Below are positions 10,196-20,890 of a stretch of 64,000 bases of DNA, one piece after another. The stretch is from Rutpela maculata (Eukaryota; Arthropoda; Insecta; Coleoptera; Cerambycidae), in NCBI GenBank assembly GCA_936432065.2, contig OW386286.2, positions 20,023,179-20,087,178 of the forward strand. The letters are read 5' to 3'. The notes under the pieces were generated by a model, which did no database searches, had not been told where the DNA came from, and saw only the letters and a list, made by a program, of their open reading frames with translations. How positions within the stretch are numbered: the first letter of the stretch is position 1; each line of letters opens with the position of its first letter. A program made the translations under genes and the position numbers.

Positions 10196-12552
10196 AATAC
10201 CTAAACTGTGCTATGAATAATAATGCTTCTACTATCAATTTTAACTCCTTATTAAACTTTTTCAACTTCTTTGACTTAAAACAATATAATTATACAACTA
10301 ATAGCCTTGAACGAATACTAGACTTAGTAATAAGAAATAATAGCTGTTCTGTTAATAGAGCCCCCGAAGTTATTCTCCCTGAAGATCCCTATCATCCTGC
10401 ACTGCTCGTTGAAGTTGATATTCCCAAATCAAGTACTAACAACTTTTCTTGTCAAACGATCACAAAATACAATTTTAAAAGAGCCAACTTTCATAATTTG
10501 TATGCGGAAATTTTCCATACTGACTGGTCCATATTTGAACAATATACTACTGTAGATGAATCACTTGACTTATTCTATACTAAAGTGGATGAAATTTTCG
10601 AGAAACATACTCCTAGGACTAAGGTTACCAATAAATCATATCCACCATGGTTTAACGGAAAAATTATCTACAAGATAAAATTGAAAAATAAACATTTCAA
10701 CAAATATAAAAAAACAGGTTCTGCTTACGAATTCGAGAAATTTAAACAACTGCGAGCACAAATTAAACAAGAGGTTGATATTTCATATAAACTGTACCTT
10801 GAAACTATTGAAACAGAAATTAAAATTAATCCTAAGAACTTTTGGTCTTTTCTCAATTCAAAAAATAATATCTCGCCTATACCAACCACCTTGTACTATC
10901 AAAATGAGGAAGTAACAGATCCACAAACAATTGTTAATAGCTTCGCTGATTATTTTGCCAAGTCATTCACACCATCCGCTAATCAAGAACAGAATTTTCA
11001 ATCCAACAATAACAACTTATTGCTTACCCTAACAGAAATAACTGAAGAACAAGTCTTAAACGCAACCAGAAAACTAAAAGCTAACATGACGATGGGACCT
11101 GACCTTATCCCAGCTTTTATAGTGAGAGATTGTGCAATAATATTTGCTAAACCCCTCATGCATATATTTAACTTGATACTACAGACATCCTATTTTCCGG
11201 ATAAATGGAAATTATCACGCGTTTGTCCTATCTTTAAAAAAGGTGATAAAAACGACTTGTCCAACTATAGACCAATCACTATAATTTGCAACTTTGCCAA
11301 AATCTTGGAAATTATTCTACACTCAGTTATCTATGACCATACATCTGGCATGATGTCGCCCAACCAACATGGTTTTATGAGGGGCAGATCTACAGTAACC
11401 AACCTCGTTTGTATCACTCAATACTTAAGTGAAAAACTTGATCTGTCTAGACAGGTTGATGTGATTTACACAGACTTCTCCAAGGCTTTCGACAGACTCG
11501 ATCACGGTGTTCTACTATCAAAAATTGCCACATTTGGTTTATCAGTGGATCTAATAAACTTAATTAAAACTTACTTGCAAAACAGATACCAATATGTTCA
11601 ACACCGTGGTTACAGGTCCGTCGAATTCTTGCAGGAATCCGGTGTTCCCCAAGGGTCTATACTGGGTCCGCTTCTCTTTAACCTGTTTGTGGATGATATT
11701 ACGACCGATCTCGATGCCGAAACGTTGCTCTATGCAGACGACTTAAAAATATTTCCCGAAATAACATCAATCCAAGACTGTGAGAGATTGCAAAATAATC
11801 TAAATAAACTCCATGACTGGTGCATTATCAATAAACTGCCACTTAATCCACAGAAGTGTAACACCTTGTCATTTACCAGAAAGCATAACATATTTCTCTA
11901 TGATTATAATCTTCAGGGTGTCATATTGCACAGACCAGACTCTTTTAAAGACTTAGGAGTTTACTTTGATCCTAAACTTAATTTTATAAAGCATATTGAG
12001 TCAATAGTAGCCGGCGCCATTAAAACCATAGGATTTCTCACACGAAACTGTAAGGGGTTTGTGAACATTGACACTATGCGCACCCTATACGTGACATTTG
12101 TAAGATCCCGCCTCGAGTACGCCTCAGTGGTTTGGAGCCCTACCTACAACATTTATATCCTCCAACTTGAAAAAATACAACGTAGGTTTCTCAAATCGGC
12201 CACATATATAATTCACGGTTATTATCCACAAATCGGGTTCCCCCACGATATACTACTTAATCGCTTTAATGTTTGCGAACTGGACAAAAGGAGAATCGCT
12301 GCCTCTATAATATTCTTGTATAAAATAGTAAATAATCGCCTCGATTGCATCAGACTCTCCAATCAAATCATATACAAAGTACCTAGAATTTCCTCAAGAA
12401 ATTGCAACCTTTTTCATCTCCCCACTGCCAAAACAAATATTCTTATGTCTTCACCGCTATATCAAATGTACCTTAACTACTCAAACCTGGACAGTCGACT
12501 TGATATATTTTGCACTAACCCATCGCAAATAAAGAAATATGTTTTTAATTAA
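10165..12552 (+). CDS. Reverse transcriptase polyprotein (ORF2, end of endonuclease to C-terminus)
   Basis: The 795-residue frame begins inside the endonuclease (FNIPEYLNCAM). RT motifs follow in order: LKANMTMGPDLIP (about residue 300), NYRPITIICNFAKILE, HGFMRGRSTVTN, YTDFSKAFDRLDHG, SGVPQGSILGPLLFN and LLYADDLKIF with YADD at residues 523-526 (11731-11742). The thumb and post-RT region (DLGVYFDPKLNF, SRLEYASVVWSP, LEKIQRRFLKSA) run to a stop at 12550-12552. The annotated Met is only the first Met of the open frame, not a real start. With its RT intact, this is the best preserved of the left-hand LINE copies, but the endonuclease break should inactivate it. Confidence 0.88.
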   Translation: MHLFIYFNIPEYLNCAMNNNASTINFNSLLNFFNFFDLKQYNYTTNSLERILDLVIRNNSCSVNRAPEVILPEDPYHPALLVEVDIPKSSTNNFSCQTITKYNFKRANFHNLYAEIFHTDWSIFEQYTTVDESLDLFYTKVDEIFEKHTPRTKVTNKSYPPWFNGKIIYKIKLKNKHFNKYKKTGSAYEFEKFKQLRAQIKQEVDISYKLYLETIETEIKINPKNFWSFLNSKNNISPIPTTLYYQNEEVTDPQTIVNSFADYFAKSFTPSANQEQNFQSNNNNLLLTLTEITEEQVLNATRKLKANMTMGPDLIPAFIVRDCAIIFAKPLMHIFNLILQTSYFPDKWKLSRVCPIFKKGDKNDLSNYRPITIICNFAKILEIILHSVIYDHTSGMMSPNQHGFMRGRSTVTNLVCITQYLSEKLDLSRQVDVIYTDFSKAFDRLDHGVLLSKIATFGLSVDLINLIKTYLQNRYQYVQHRGYRSVEFLQESGVPQGSILGPLLFNLFVDDITTDLDAETLLYADDLKIFPEITSIQDCERLQNNLNKLHDWCIINKLPLNPQKCNTLSFTRKHNIFLYDYNLQGVILHRPDSFKDLGVYFDPKLNFIKHIESIVAGAIKTIGFLTRNCKGFVNIDTMRTLYVTFVRSRLEYASVVWSPTYNIYILQLEKIQRRFLKSATYIIHGYYPQIGFPHDILLNRFNVCELDKRRIAASIIFLYKIVNNRLDCIRLSNQIIYKVPRISSRNCNLFHLPTAKTNILMSSPLYQMYLNYSNLDSRLDIFCTNPSQIKKYVFN

Positions 12553-12785
12553 CTAATTGTTTATCCTAAAGACTGTCATGTTTTCACTTTTTTTTTCCAT
12601 ATTGTTTTTTTTTACCATTTCATATTACTCTAAAATAAGTACGTACGTATAATTTTGTTTATATCTTTATATATCTTTGTATCCTAATTTATTTGTAGTT
12701 GTAGTTGTCCTCTCTTTATCCTGTAATTGGGCCTTGTGCCTGTTGGATATCGTAACAAATAAATAAAATAAATAAATAAAATAAA

Positions 12786-13040
12786 GTAGAATGTATGGAT
12801 ATCGTCTCCGCACGTTTTCCTAGAATCTCGAAGCCTTGGTAACTAATTCTTCTCCCACTCCTAAACAACTAACCAAAAGTCAATTCTAAGATGCGTCATT
12901 ACAAATTTGGATAGTGATAATAATTTTTCAAATAACAGTATCTACAAAAGAATTGAAATGAGATGCATATAAATCTTGACGGTTTTGAATTATATTAGGT
13001 ACTATTAAGAAAAAATAATACAAAGGCTTTCTATGCTTAC
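12786..13040. other. Non-coding flank of LITAF exon
   Basis: No gene here. It lies downstream of the splice donor of the minus-strand LITAF-like exon at 13041-13176, so it is presumably its intron. Confidence 0.5.
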
Positions 13041-13176
13041 CCAAGAAGACACATCCCTAAAGCAATCAAATGGGTTGCAGTAGTCGCTTCTGATTCTACT
13101 CTAGTCACTACTTGCTCATGGCAAACAGTACAAGTCACAGAAATTGGTTGTTGCCCCAAAATTCGTGGTGTGTTCA
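13041..13176 (-). CDS. LITAF-domain gene, internal exon (paralogue 2)
   Basis: LITAF-domain proteins are small zinc-binding, membrane-associated proteins of late endosomes and lysosomes. This 136-base exon reads ISVTCTVCHEQVVTRVESEA followed by TTATHLIALGMCLLG: the first CxxC knuckle of the domain and the start of its hydrophobic membrane-inserting helix. It is framed by an acceptor (tttcaatttacag, AG complement at 13177-13178) and a donor (GTAAGC, complement at 13035-13040). The exon starts with two bases of a split codon and ends in phase 2, exactly as the related exon at 60801-60948. Its partner last exon, with the second CxxC knuckle, was not found to the left and must lie outside the window. 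Intact splice sites argue for a real gene. Confidence 0.82.
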
Positions 13177-13393
13177 CTGTAAATTGAAAGAATAAAAATA
13201 TTATACCTGTTACGTGTTTCAAAATTATATTATGGTGATGCAAAAAATACACCAATAGGCACTGAGGGGATTTGCAACTAACGCCAAAATCGGTGACAAT
13301 CTAAAGTTACAGTGGGGGTCAGCTGTTAAATACTTGTGCTGTTTGAGCATAATTTATCGTGAAAGCTCATTAAAATAATTATTAGGTTACATT

Positions 13394-13911
13394 TAGTAAG
13401 GAATCTAGCACCAAAAAGACGCGTCTAAAATGCCGAACCCTGAACTCGCGGGTATAAAATTTAAAAAATGTGGATATTATCCAGAATTTTATGCCGAATC
13501 AGATTCCAGAGGGCGCGATGTCGGTCAAGATTGCGAAATTGCAAAAAAAATAATTTCGAAAAAAATTTGGAACTTAAATATTTCATTATCTTTCGTTTGC
13601 ATTGCATTTACGAGCTTATTTATAAAGATTATTTAATAATTCTTATATCAATCGAAACCTTAATGTTTGTAGTTTCATACAAGTGTAATAGAGAGACATT
13701 ATTTTAATTATAAACAACATTAGGTATAAATTGTTTAAACAATATGTGCTTGGAAAGTGTAATGTAATTTTCGGCATCGAGGTACTTTTGTTATTATTGC
13801 AGACAGATGTGTAGTTATTGTAGACGAAATACGTAGAATAGATCAACGAACATTTTTTATTAAAACAATATTTTAATTCGCTGAATAATTTAGGAGATAT
13901 GATTTTTTTAA
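13394..13911 (+). repeat. Left long TIR of copy B
   Basis: Inverted against 15390-15906. Landmarks in both arms are aactcgc(g/a)ggtataaaat, tccagagggcgcgatgtcgg, cgaaattgcaaaaaa, gcatcgaggtacttttgtta and taggagatatgattttttt. No intact ORF. Confidence 0.85.
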
Positions 13912-14411
13912 AATGAAGCCCACTGTTTTGGTCTCCAGCGCGTGCGATCTTGTCTCTGTAGTCTATTTACACATGATTTCGAGTCACTGCTGTTATAGTA
14001 AAAGTATTTATCATTACGTACAGTGCTCGTCACAATAATTTTGCCACCTATGGCCAGTTTTATTTGATTTATCAGTTATCAATTAACAAAATAAACAAAA
14101 AAATCTAATAATATACATCAGAAGGAAATGTAGAGAATTTCGAAAAATATAGGTTGGCAAGATCATTGTGACGGGCACTGTACATTATTTTAGTAATTTT
14201 TTTATAAGGTATAAGCAACATTTTTGTAACGTCTTTCATATGAAAGTTCGTACAGATGATAAAGAATGCTTACAAACAGAACAAATTATCTGTATTTAAT
14301 TTAAGAACAACTACAATGAAATTAAAATATTTTTGGTCTTGACAAAATAATGATTGTATTTATTGTAAATTCTGTGTACATAATACATATGATATAACTA
14401 AAATTGGTTCG

Positions 14412-15290
14412 TTATAATGCTATAATTAAGTGCATTGATGTAATAATACTATAGTATAAGTTGAGGTTAAAGTAACACCTTTGATATCGGCCTTCACAAA
14501 AGCAACTTATTATGCACGCCAAAGCGGCCTTAGCACAACTCCAGTTTCTTCCAATGTAATTTTGGAATTGTTTGCATTTACAAAATATGTTTCCAGGCGT
14601 TACATTTGGACGGACACTTTTTGTCATACGTCTTGGTACTAATATATTGTCCTTCGAAACCCAACTAAAATCTTTAAAGTTGGGAAGCACTGGATTGACG
14701 CAACTTGCTGTCTTCCAAATAATTATTTGGTAGGCAGCTCTAAGAATGTGTTGCTGAAAGGAGTCTTCAGTTGGTGGCAAATTTCGAATATCCGATTTAC
14801 AAGTGTGAAATAAATGGGCTCGCAAATTGTCCAAATTACCAATGAAAAACGGTCTACCATATAAGACTTTAAAGAAATATCGTGCAGAGTTTTCAAATTC
14901 AGCAGTATCAAATGAATTGTCGAGTGAGAAGTTCAATATCGACTGTAACTTAGGATCATTGGCATATTTGAGGCATGTTTTGAATACGTAAGTTTTTCCT
15001 TTTCTGAAAGGAAAACTGACTGTATCGCAACCACTTAAGACGTAAGTACATAGAAAAAAATTGCCAAAATAAATTTCTGATATATTCTGCGTAGTCGACA
15101 GTTTTTGAATTATGCAGTGAATATCCGGATCCACAACTCATTTATGTTTATACTAATAGTGCCATCACAAAAATGTCTGTATCAGTAGCTTGTATTATTA
15201 CCTTTTTGTAATTCAAATTTGATAGGTACTGGAACTATTGCAAATATTCTACTGTCTGCTTCGCTGTGATTTGAGGCCTGTGAGACTAGA
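14412..15290 (-). pseudogene. C-terminal half of the Academ-like family protein, copy B
   Basis: Read on the minus strand. The segment upstream of the main frame gives NHSEADSRIFAIV and, one frame over, ATDTDIFVMALL (15175-15290). The main 240-residue frame (15134-14412) then has TYVLSGCDTVSFPFRKGKTY, YFFKVLYGRPFFIGN, IRNLPPTEDSFQQHILRAAY and NIFCKCKQFQNYIGRNWSC ending in CIISCFCEG. That gives an acidic EAD...DTD pair, a GCDT motif, an LPPTED helix and a C-terminal CXC-like cysteine cluster. The acidic pair resembles PIN/XPG nucleases by pattern only. A frameshift and stop between the acidic motif and GCDT disable it. Confidence 0.75.
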
Positions 15291-15389
15291 ACTAATAAAC
15301 AATGCGAAAGGCAAATGCACACTGGCAAATCGCGTACCCGAGGCCACCCTTATATTTATTATTATGATGAGTTATGACTACGGCCGCGC

Positions 15390-15906
15390 GCCCTACATTT
15401 AAAAAATCATATCTCCTAAATTATTCAGCGAATTAAAAAATTGTTTTAATAAAAAATGTTCATTGGTCTATTCTACGCATATCGTCTCAAATAACTACAC
15501 GTCTATCTGCAATAATAACAAAAGTACCTCGATGCCGAAAATTACACTACACTTTCCGAGCATATATTGTTTTAACAATGTATAGTGTTGTTTATAATGA
15601 AAATAATGTCTCTCTATTACACTTGTATGAAACTACAAACATTAAGCTTTCGATTGATATAAAAATTATTAAAAAATCTTTATAAATAAGCTCGTAAATG
15701 CAATGTAAAGGAAAGACAATGCAATATTTATGTTCCAAATTTTTTTCGAAATTATTACTTTTTTTGCAATTTCGCAATCTTGGCCGACATCGCGCCCTCT
15801 GGAATCGAATTCGGCATAAAATTCTGGATGATATCCATATTTTTTTAATTTTATACCTGCGAGTTCATACCCCATGATCGAATTCGGACCTTTAGATTCT
15901 CGACTA
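15390..15906 (-). repeat. Right long TIR of copy B
   Basis: The inverted partner of 13394-13911, diverged by point changes and small indels, so the insertion is not recent. Confidence 0.85.
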
Positions 15907-16751
15907 CATAATTATTAAAATTTGACAAATTATTCTAGCACATAGCTACATATATGGGGCCTGGGATCTAACATGTTGGCATTGCTGTTATGTTTTAGCA
16001 AATATTTTTCTGAGTATTTTATCTTATGTGAGTCAAACCTCCCTCCCCCCCCTGACCGTTTTGGCGCCAGCCGACCCAGAAAATATTCAATTGTGGAACA
16101 GAGTATAACACTTTGGAGCTTTAGCTGTTACTTGAAGAGGGTATCTTGGCGGCGAACATTCGATATATGCCAACATTTTTTCTCCGTGCAATTAGCAGAA
16201 CTGGCCAAAATTGGTATTTTGTGAATTTTACTTTATATACGGCGAAGGATAGTAGCACTTTTTTATTATGTTATTATTAGAAAGTAAAATTCACAAAATA
16301 TCGCAAAACGAAATTGCTTCTAGCTTTTGCTCATAATTGGGCCGTTCTTCTATAGAAAGTATACCCCCTCCTTTCCTACAAATTATGCTATATATATGAT
16401 CTTTTTAAAATCAATAGTTTAGACACAACAGTCGATTAAAGGTAAACATATTAATTTTACTTTCCCTAACGATATTCTTAAATTTATGAATTTTAAATGA
16501 ACATGGGGCTAGTGAATTCAATTTGGATTATTATTTGCAAACCCTTTCAACTGAAATTCTACTTACTTCTTACCTGCGCCGCGTCTACCTGTGATTAAAG
16601 CAAACCTCCGCCGGCCGGGCGCCGTCGTTTTTATAACGTGCATAATCTCTGCCTTTATCGCTTTTCGGTATAGCTTTGAACATAGTGCAAGTTTAACAAC
16701 GTTTCGTATGTGTTATTTTTGCTCATTGCTCTGAGACATATTATTTTCCAG
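15907..16751. other. Stretch between two gene-family pieces
   Basis: No gene recognised. It contains a small palindrome, tattttgtgaattttacttt at about 16212 and its inverse at about 16285, and a C-rich run near 16041. The last bases (ttattttccag, ending 16751) look like a splice acceptor in front of gene piece D. Confidence 0.45.
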
Positions 16752-17441
16752 CCTGTGGAATTTACAGAAGAACAACGCCTGGCCATGGAAAGCGTTCTTT
16801 ATAATTTGAACAGATCTACGATCTTCTCAACGGATCACCAACGTTTGTTTATAACGATTACTAAAAAGATTGAAGAACTAGCAAAACTGGAAAGTAATGG
16901 ACCTACTGCTGAACTGTGGGTGCAATATTTTCGCATGGTAATTTTGGTGAAGCAGTTTATAGAAGCAGAAAGAATGCTTCACCTAGAAACTGCCCAGAAA
17001 ATGCTGCCTTATTTCCACGCCAGCGGCCATCATAATTATGCGAAATCGTGTTATTTATATTTGCTAGATATGATATCCTTAAAAGAAAAAGCGACTCCTG
17101 ATGAGTACAATAAATTTACAACAGAAGGCTTTTTCACAATTAGGCGCACCAATAAGTTGTGGTCTGTTGATCAGATATGACCATTTAACAAATGCTAATG
17201 AGGACGATGAAAGCTATTGGAGGGCTTACTCATGGCGTGTTAATAATGTGGACATTGGGAATGGTGTATCTGCACACGTTTCTTTTGCATCTACGGAACA
17301 ACATGTGGATATGAGAAGTTTACGTATTATTCGAGACGATGACGTGCAAAAGCTGTTGGCTTGGCTTACGCTCCTTTCCCAGACGTAAACGAAATAATGT
17401 CTATTATTGGAGATGAGAAAAACGCCTTTAGACGAAACTAA
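16752..17441 (+). pseudogene. Central segment of the Academ-like family protein, copy D
   Basis: The frame opens PVEFTEEQRLAMESVLYNLN directly after an acceptor-like ttattttccag. Next come AELWVQYFRMVILVKQFIEA, QKMLPYFHASGHHNYAKSCY and TTEGFFTIRRTNKLWS. A shifted frame then reads VSFASTEQHVDMRSLRIIRD, followed by another with FPDVNEIMSIIGDEKNAF. From memory of this protein type, the motif series (ASGH..YAKS, TIRR(S/T), STEQHVDMR) sits between the N-terminal zinc region and the acidic nuclease-like segment. Two frameshifts and a stop at 17439-17441 make it a pseudogene. No TIR pair enclosing D was recognised. Confidence 0.7.
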
Positions 17442-17925
17442 ACGAACATTTTCAACTTCACTCGACTGCTGTACCTAAACCTTTGATTTTAGAGAAAACA
17501 TACATATGACATGTTTTATAGAAAATTTCCTACTCTTTAATTTTGGTTATGTATTTTGACTGTAGAGCGTACGTTAATGGAGATATTTGAAAAAAACAGT
17601 TTTTGGAGGCCACCTTGCCAATATGGCGGCTCTAGCTGCAGTGCTTGGAATTGTACCAAATATCAAAACTTCCCGAATTAATTCCAACTAAAACAACCGG
17701 ATGGACTAAATAAGGGAAATTACGGTAAAAGTTACATAATGTATACGTAGTAGGTATGCTTTTTAATCACGTACAAAATTTTGCACAAAATTGTGTAAAA
17801 TGAATCACTCGCGATAAATAGAATGGAAAATACAGCTATGAAATCTTTCTCAAACTACAAGAAGAGATTTATTGAACCGACGGTAGTCCCATTATAATTT
17901 CGTCAAGCTACGTGTAGTGGTGTAA
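17442..17925. other. Non-coding flank before copy C
   Basis: No gene recognised. It includes an atatggcggc motif at about 17631 that recurs at about 23859. It ends at the TAA target duplication of copy C (17923-17925). Confidence 0.45.
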
Positions 17926-18455
17926 TAGTCGGGAATCAATATTCTCAAAAGACGCTCCTAAAATGCCAGGGTGTCCACTCAAAGATATACTTTTTAAAAA
18001 ATGTTTACATTATCTGGAATTACCTTGCGCATCTAAATCCAGAGGGCGCCATTCTGTCCGCGATTGCAAAAAAGCATAAAAAAATTTTTTCCGAAAATTT
18101 TTGTGTCACTGAAAATTGATTAATTTTATGTTCCCATCTCATTTACAGGGTAATTTTTTAATATTTCTTAATGATTTTCAAACTAATGGAAAGCTTATTC
18201 CTTCTAGATTCTGGTACAGCTAAACAATTTTCGAAATTATTGTTAACAAATGCTACAGAAATTGTTTAAACAAAGCATGCCCGAAGAGTGCACGGTAAAT
18301 TTCAGTATCGAGACATTTTAAAAACTATTATAGATAGATGCATACTTCTATGATATAAAATTTGCGGAATAGAATGGATCAGTTTTTGGTGAAAGAATTA
18401 TCTGCATTGTTTTATTGTTGTAAAAGATATGACTATTTTTGTACAGCGCTCCGTT
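17926..18455 (+). repeat. Left long TIR of copy C
   Basis: Inverted against 20235-20709. Shared landmarks are tccagagggcgccattctgt, cgattgcaaaaaagc, gtttaaacaaa, tcgagacattttaaaaacta and atagatgcatacttctatga. Parts resemble the TIR of copy B (tccagagggcgc, gatttgcaaaaa-type words), so B and C are related subfamilies. Confidence 0.85.
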
Positions 18456-18789
18456 ATTTCCGCTATCGTTTTGGCCGACACGTTCGCGCGCTGTGGCCGA
18501 TCGGTAACTTGCTGACAATATACTGTGATTGCAAAAAAATTACGATGCGTATTACTTATACGTAAATATTATCATTTGTCATTATGAAAAAAAAACGAAG
18601 GTATTTAAAGATTAGTTTACTTGAGAACCAAAATTATTATATTTTAACTTAAAATATTGATTAGAGACAGAAATCCATATAACTAATTAAATGAACTTAA
18701 ATTTACTTTTTGTGTTTGAGAAATAGAAATACAAAAATAATAATATACATACATACATTATACTTAAACTAAATTAACAGGTAATACAT

Positions 18790-19985
18790 TTACCCTCTCA
18801 GTAGATCTATTATGCATTCCAACCCAGCTTTGCTACGACTGCAGTTTCCTATAAATTCTTTAAATTTACATTTACAAAATACATTTTGAGAAGTTATATT
18901 GGGGCAAACATTTATAGTATTATAGTTATTAATTTAGGAATAAGTACGTTATTTTTCAAATCCCAACCAAAATCAATTGAATCGGGAATTTCTGGGTTTA
19001 TCTCAGTTGCACTCTTCCACAGAATAATTTGATACGCAGCTCTCAACATATGTTGATAAAAAGAATCATCGGTAGGCGATAAATTCCTTATATCAGACGT
19101 CGACCATATAACATTTACTTCCACATCTAGAGGAAGTATAGTAACGACAAGAAAAAATTTGAACAGTTTTATTGTTCAAATAGGCTTAGAATGTCATAAA
19201 ACGTCGAGATTTTAAGTTTGAGTGTCGATCTGTCTGTCTGTCTGTAACGTTTTTTGTGCGCACGATTACTCTGGAACCGTTTTAAGTTATTGACTTGAAA
19301 TTTGGTACGCGTATGTATTTTAAGGTGATCTGGAACTAGATTATATTTTCATCTTATTCCGTTGAAGGGATGGGGGGTAAACTGGAATAAATAGATAAAT
19401 CAAGCAGGTAAGAGTTCATAAAATTGGTATTTAGTATTTACAAGAGAAGCTATAAGGTCTCAAAAGTTTTTTGGCATTCGTTCTGAGAGACTTGGATGGA
19501 AAATCTGGATGTGGAAGTAGTGATTCCTTGGGCAGCGGTTTTTAAAAAAATACCGGGCCAGATTTTAAAAAGTAATGAAATCATTGAAGGCACTTTGAGG
19601 GTAATGAAGTAATCTTTGTAGTTTTTTATCTTCTGTATGTCTTAAACATTTTTTGCAGCGTTAGTTTTTCCTTTTTTAAATAGAAAACTGACTGTATCAC
19701 AGTCAGTCAAAGCATAAATGCACAAAAATAAATTACCCAAATTCATTTGAGCACTCATTGTCTTCTCTATAGTTAATTCTCGCATCGTATGATAAATCGG
19801 TATAAATATATCTACGACACCATAATTCAAAATACAGGGATAAGACAAAAATATCTGTTATAGCTTCTATTATTATTCTACCATACTCCAGATTTGATAA
19901 ATATAGGATGATCGCAAATATTCTAGTGTCGACTTCGTTATGATTATGATGAGAAAAATGCAATTGCGTTATTATTTTTGTAATT
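18790..19985 (-). pseudogene. C-terminal half of the Academ-like family protein, copy C
   Basis: From 19985 downward: HFSHHNHNEVDTRIFAIILY, ITDIFVLSLYF in place of DTDV-type residues, then a second frame with LYALTDCDTVSFLFKKGKT-like text (GCDT has become DCDT). After the HINE-like insert come IRNLSPTDDSFYQHMLRAAY and IDFGWDLKNNVLIPK. In a third frame VFCKCKFKEFIGNCSRSKAG ends at a stop (18790-18792). The CXC-like cysteine cluster aligns with copy B. Several frame changes and the 426-bp insertion make it a pseudogene. Confidence 0.75.
19118..19543 (+). mobile_element. HINE-like repeat, copy a (internally deleted)
   Basis: It starts acttccacatctagaggaag and ends gtggaagtagtgattccttg then ggcagcggttttt. 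It lacks most of the (GTCT)n block and the C-rich middle seen in full copies (49681-50423, 59506-60228). It splits the family-gene copy C between the motifs for SDIRNLSP and the upstream FF segment, so it is younger than copy C. Confidence 0.8.
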
Positions 19986-20234
19986 TCATCGGATACTCTG
20001 CAATAATAATGGAAATATACAGGCTATTAAACTAATACAAAAATTATTTTAAATATATTTTACATGAATTTATAAACAACACACAACACAGTTACTGTAT
20101 ACGCTACTCATAAGATTTTTTGTTATTACACTACACCTCAGCAGGTAGTCAACAAGCGTAAAGAGAGCGAGGCAATGCGAGACATACATGTACACTGTAT
20201 ATCTATCAAAAGACGAGCCGGATCACAACGCGTG

Positions 20235-20709
20235 CTGTACAAAAATAATCGTATCTTTTACAACAATAAAGCAATGTAGATAATTCTTTCTCTAAAAACT
20301 ACTCCATTATATTTTGCAGATTTCATGTCATAGAAGTATGCATCTATCGATAATAGTTTTAAAAATGTCTCGATGCTGAAATTTACCGTGCACTCTTTGG
20401 GCTCTCTTTGTTTAAACAATTTTTGTAGCATTTGTTAACAACAATTATGAGACAGAATAAGCTTTTCGTTGGTTGGAAAATAATTAAGAAATGTTAAAAA
20501 ATAAGCTTGTAAATGCGGTGGGAATATAAAATTAATCAATAGTTAGTGACACAACAATTTTCGGAAAAAATTTTTTTACGCTTTTTTGCAATCACGGACA
20601 GAATGGCGCCCTCTGGATTCAGATCCGCAAGGTCATTTCGGATTTTTTAAAAACTATATCTTCGAGTCCACACCCTATGATGGATTTAGTGGCGCCTGAT
20701 TCCTGACTA
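20235..20709 (-). repeat. Right long TIR of copy C
   Basis: The inverted partner of 17926-18455, ending cctgacta before the TAA duplication. Confidence 0.85.
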
Positions 20710-20890
20710 TAAGGCGAGCAAAATAAAGAAAATAAGATTTCGTTCATCGAATAATTCGAGAACATGTCAAATGCGCGCCAGTAATAAGAAAAATGTAATA
20801 TTGCAATAAAAAAATTTTCGTCGGAATTCATTAAAATTGGTAGTTTCACTTTCACATAGTTTCAACATTTTCTGACAACGAGCCTGATAG

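Larger units (their letters stand above)
9489..12785 (+). mobile_element. Non-LTR retrotransposon no. 2 (CR1/Jockey-like), 5'-truncated
   Basis: It has the tail of ORF1 with a zinc knuckle (9489-9661), an endonuclease frame (9740-10195), and a long uninterrupted RT frame (10165-12552). A 3' untranslated part ends in an (AAATA)n-like tail at about 12756-12785. The only obvious lesion in ORF2 is a small deletion or frameshift inside the endonuclease near 10165. The 5' end stops at the short repeat at 9426-9490. Confidence 0.85.
13394..15906 (-). mobile_element. Long-TIR DNA transposon, Academ-like, copy B (internally deleted)
   Basis: The two ends are inverted copies of each other over about 517 bp (13394-13911 and 15390-15906). 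The outer ends start tagtaaggaatc (left) and tagtcgagaatc (right, reverse complement), matching the ends of copy C at 17926/20709. Flanks are catt on the left and cata on the right, an imperfect 3-4-bp target duplication. The interior holds a minus-strand gene piece (14412-15290) that covers only the C-terminal half of the family protein. It cannot be autonomous as it stands. Confidence 0.82.
17926..20709 (-). mobile_element. Long-TIR DNA transposon, Academ-like, copy C
   Basis: A 2784-bp element whose ends are inverted repeats of about 480-525 bp (17926-18455 and 20235-20709). Both termini start tagtc(g/a)ggaatca, and a perfect 3-bp target duplication TAA lies outside (17923-17925 and 20710-20712). 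The interior contains a decayed minus-strand gene (18790-19985) interrupted by a HINE-like repeat (19118-19543). The gene piece covers the C-terminal half of the family protein only. The short 3-bp duplication together with an XPG-like motif is what points to Academ. Confidence 0.85.
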
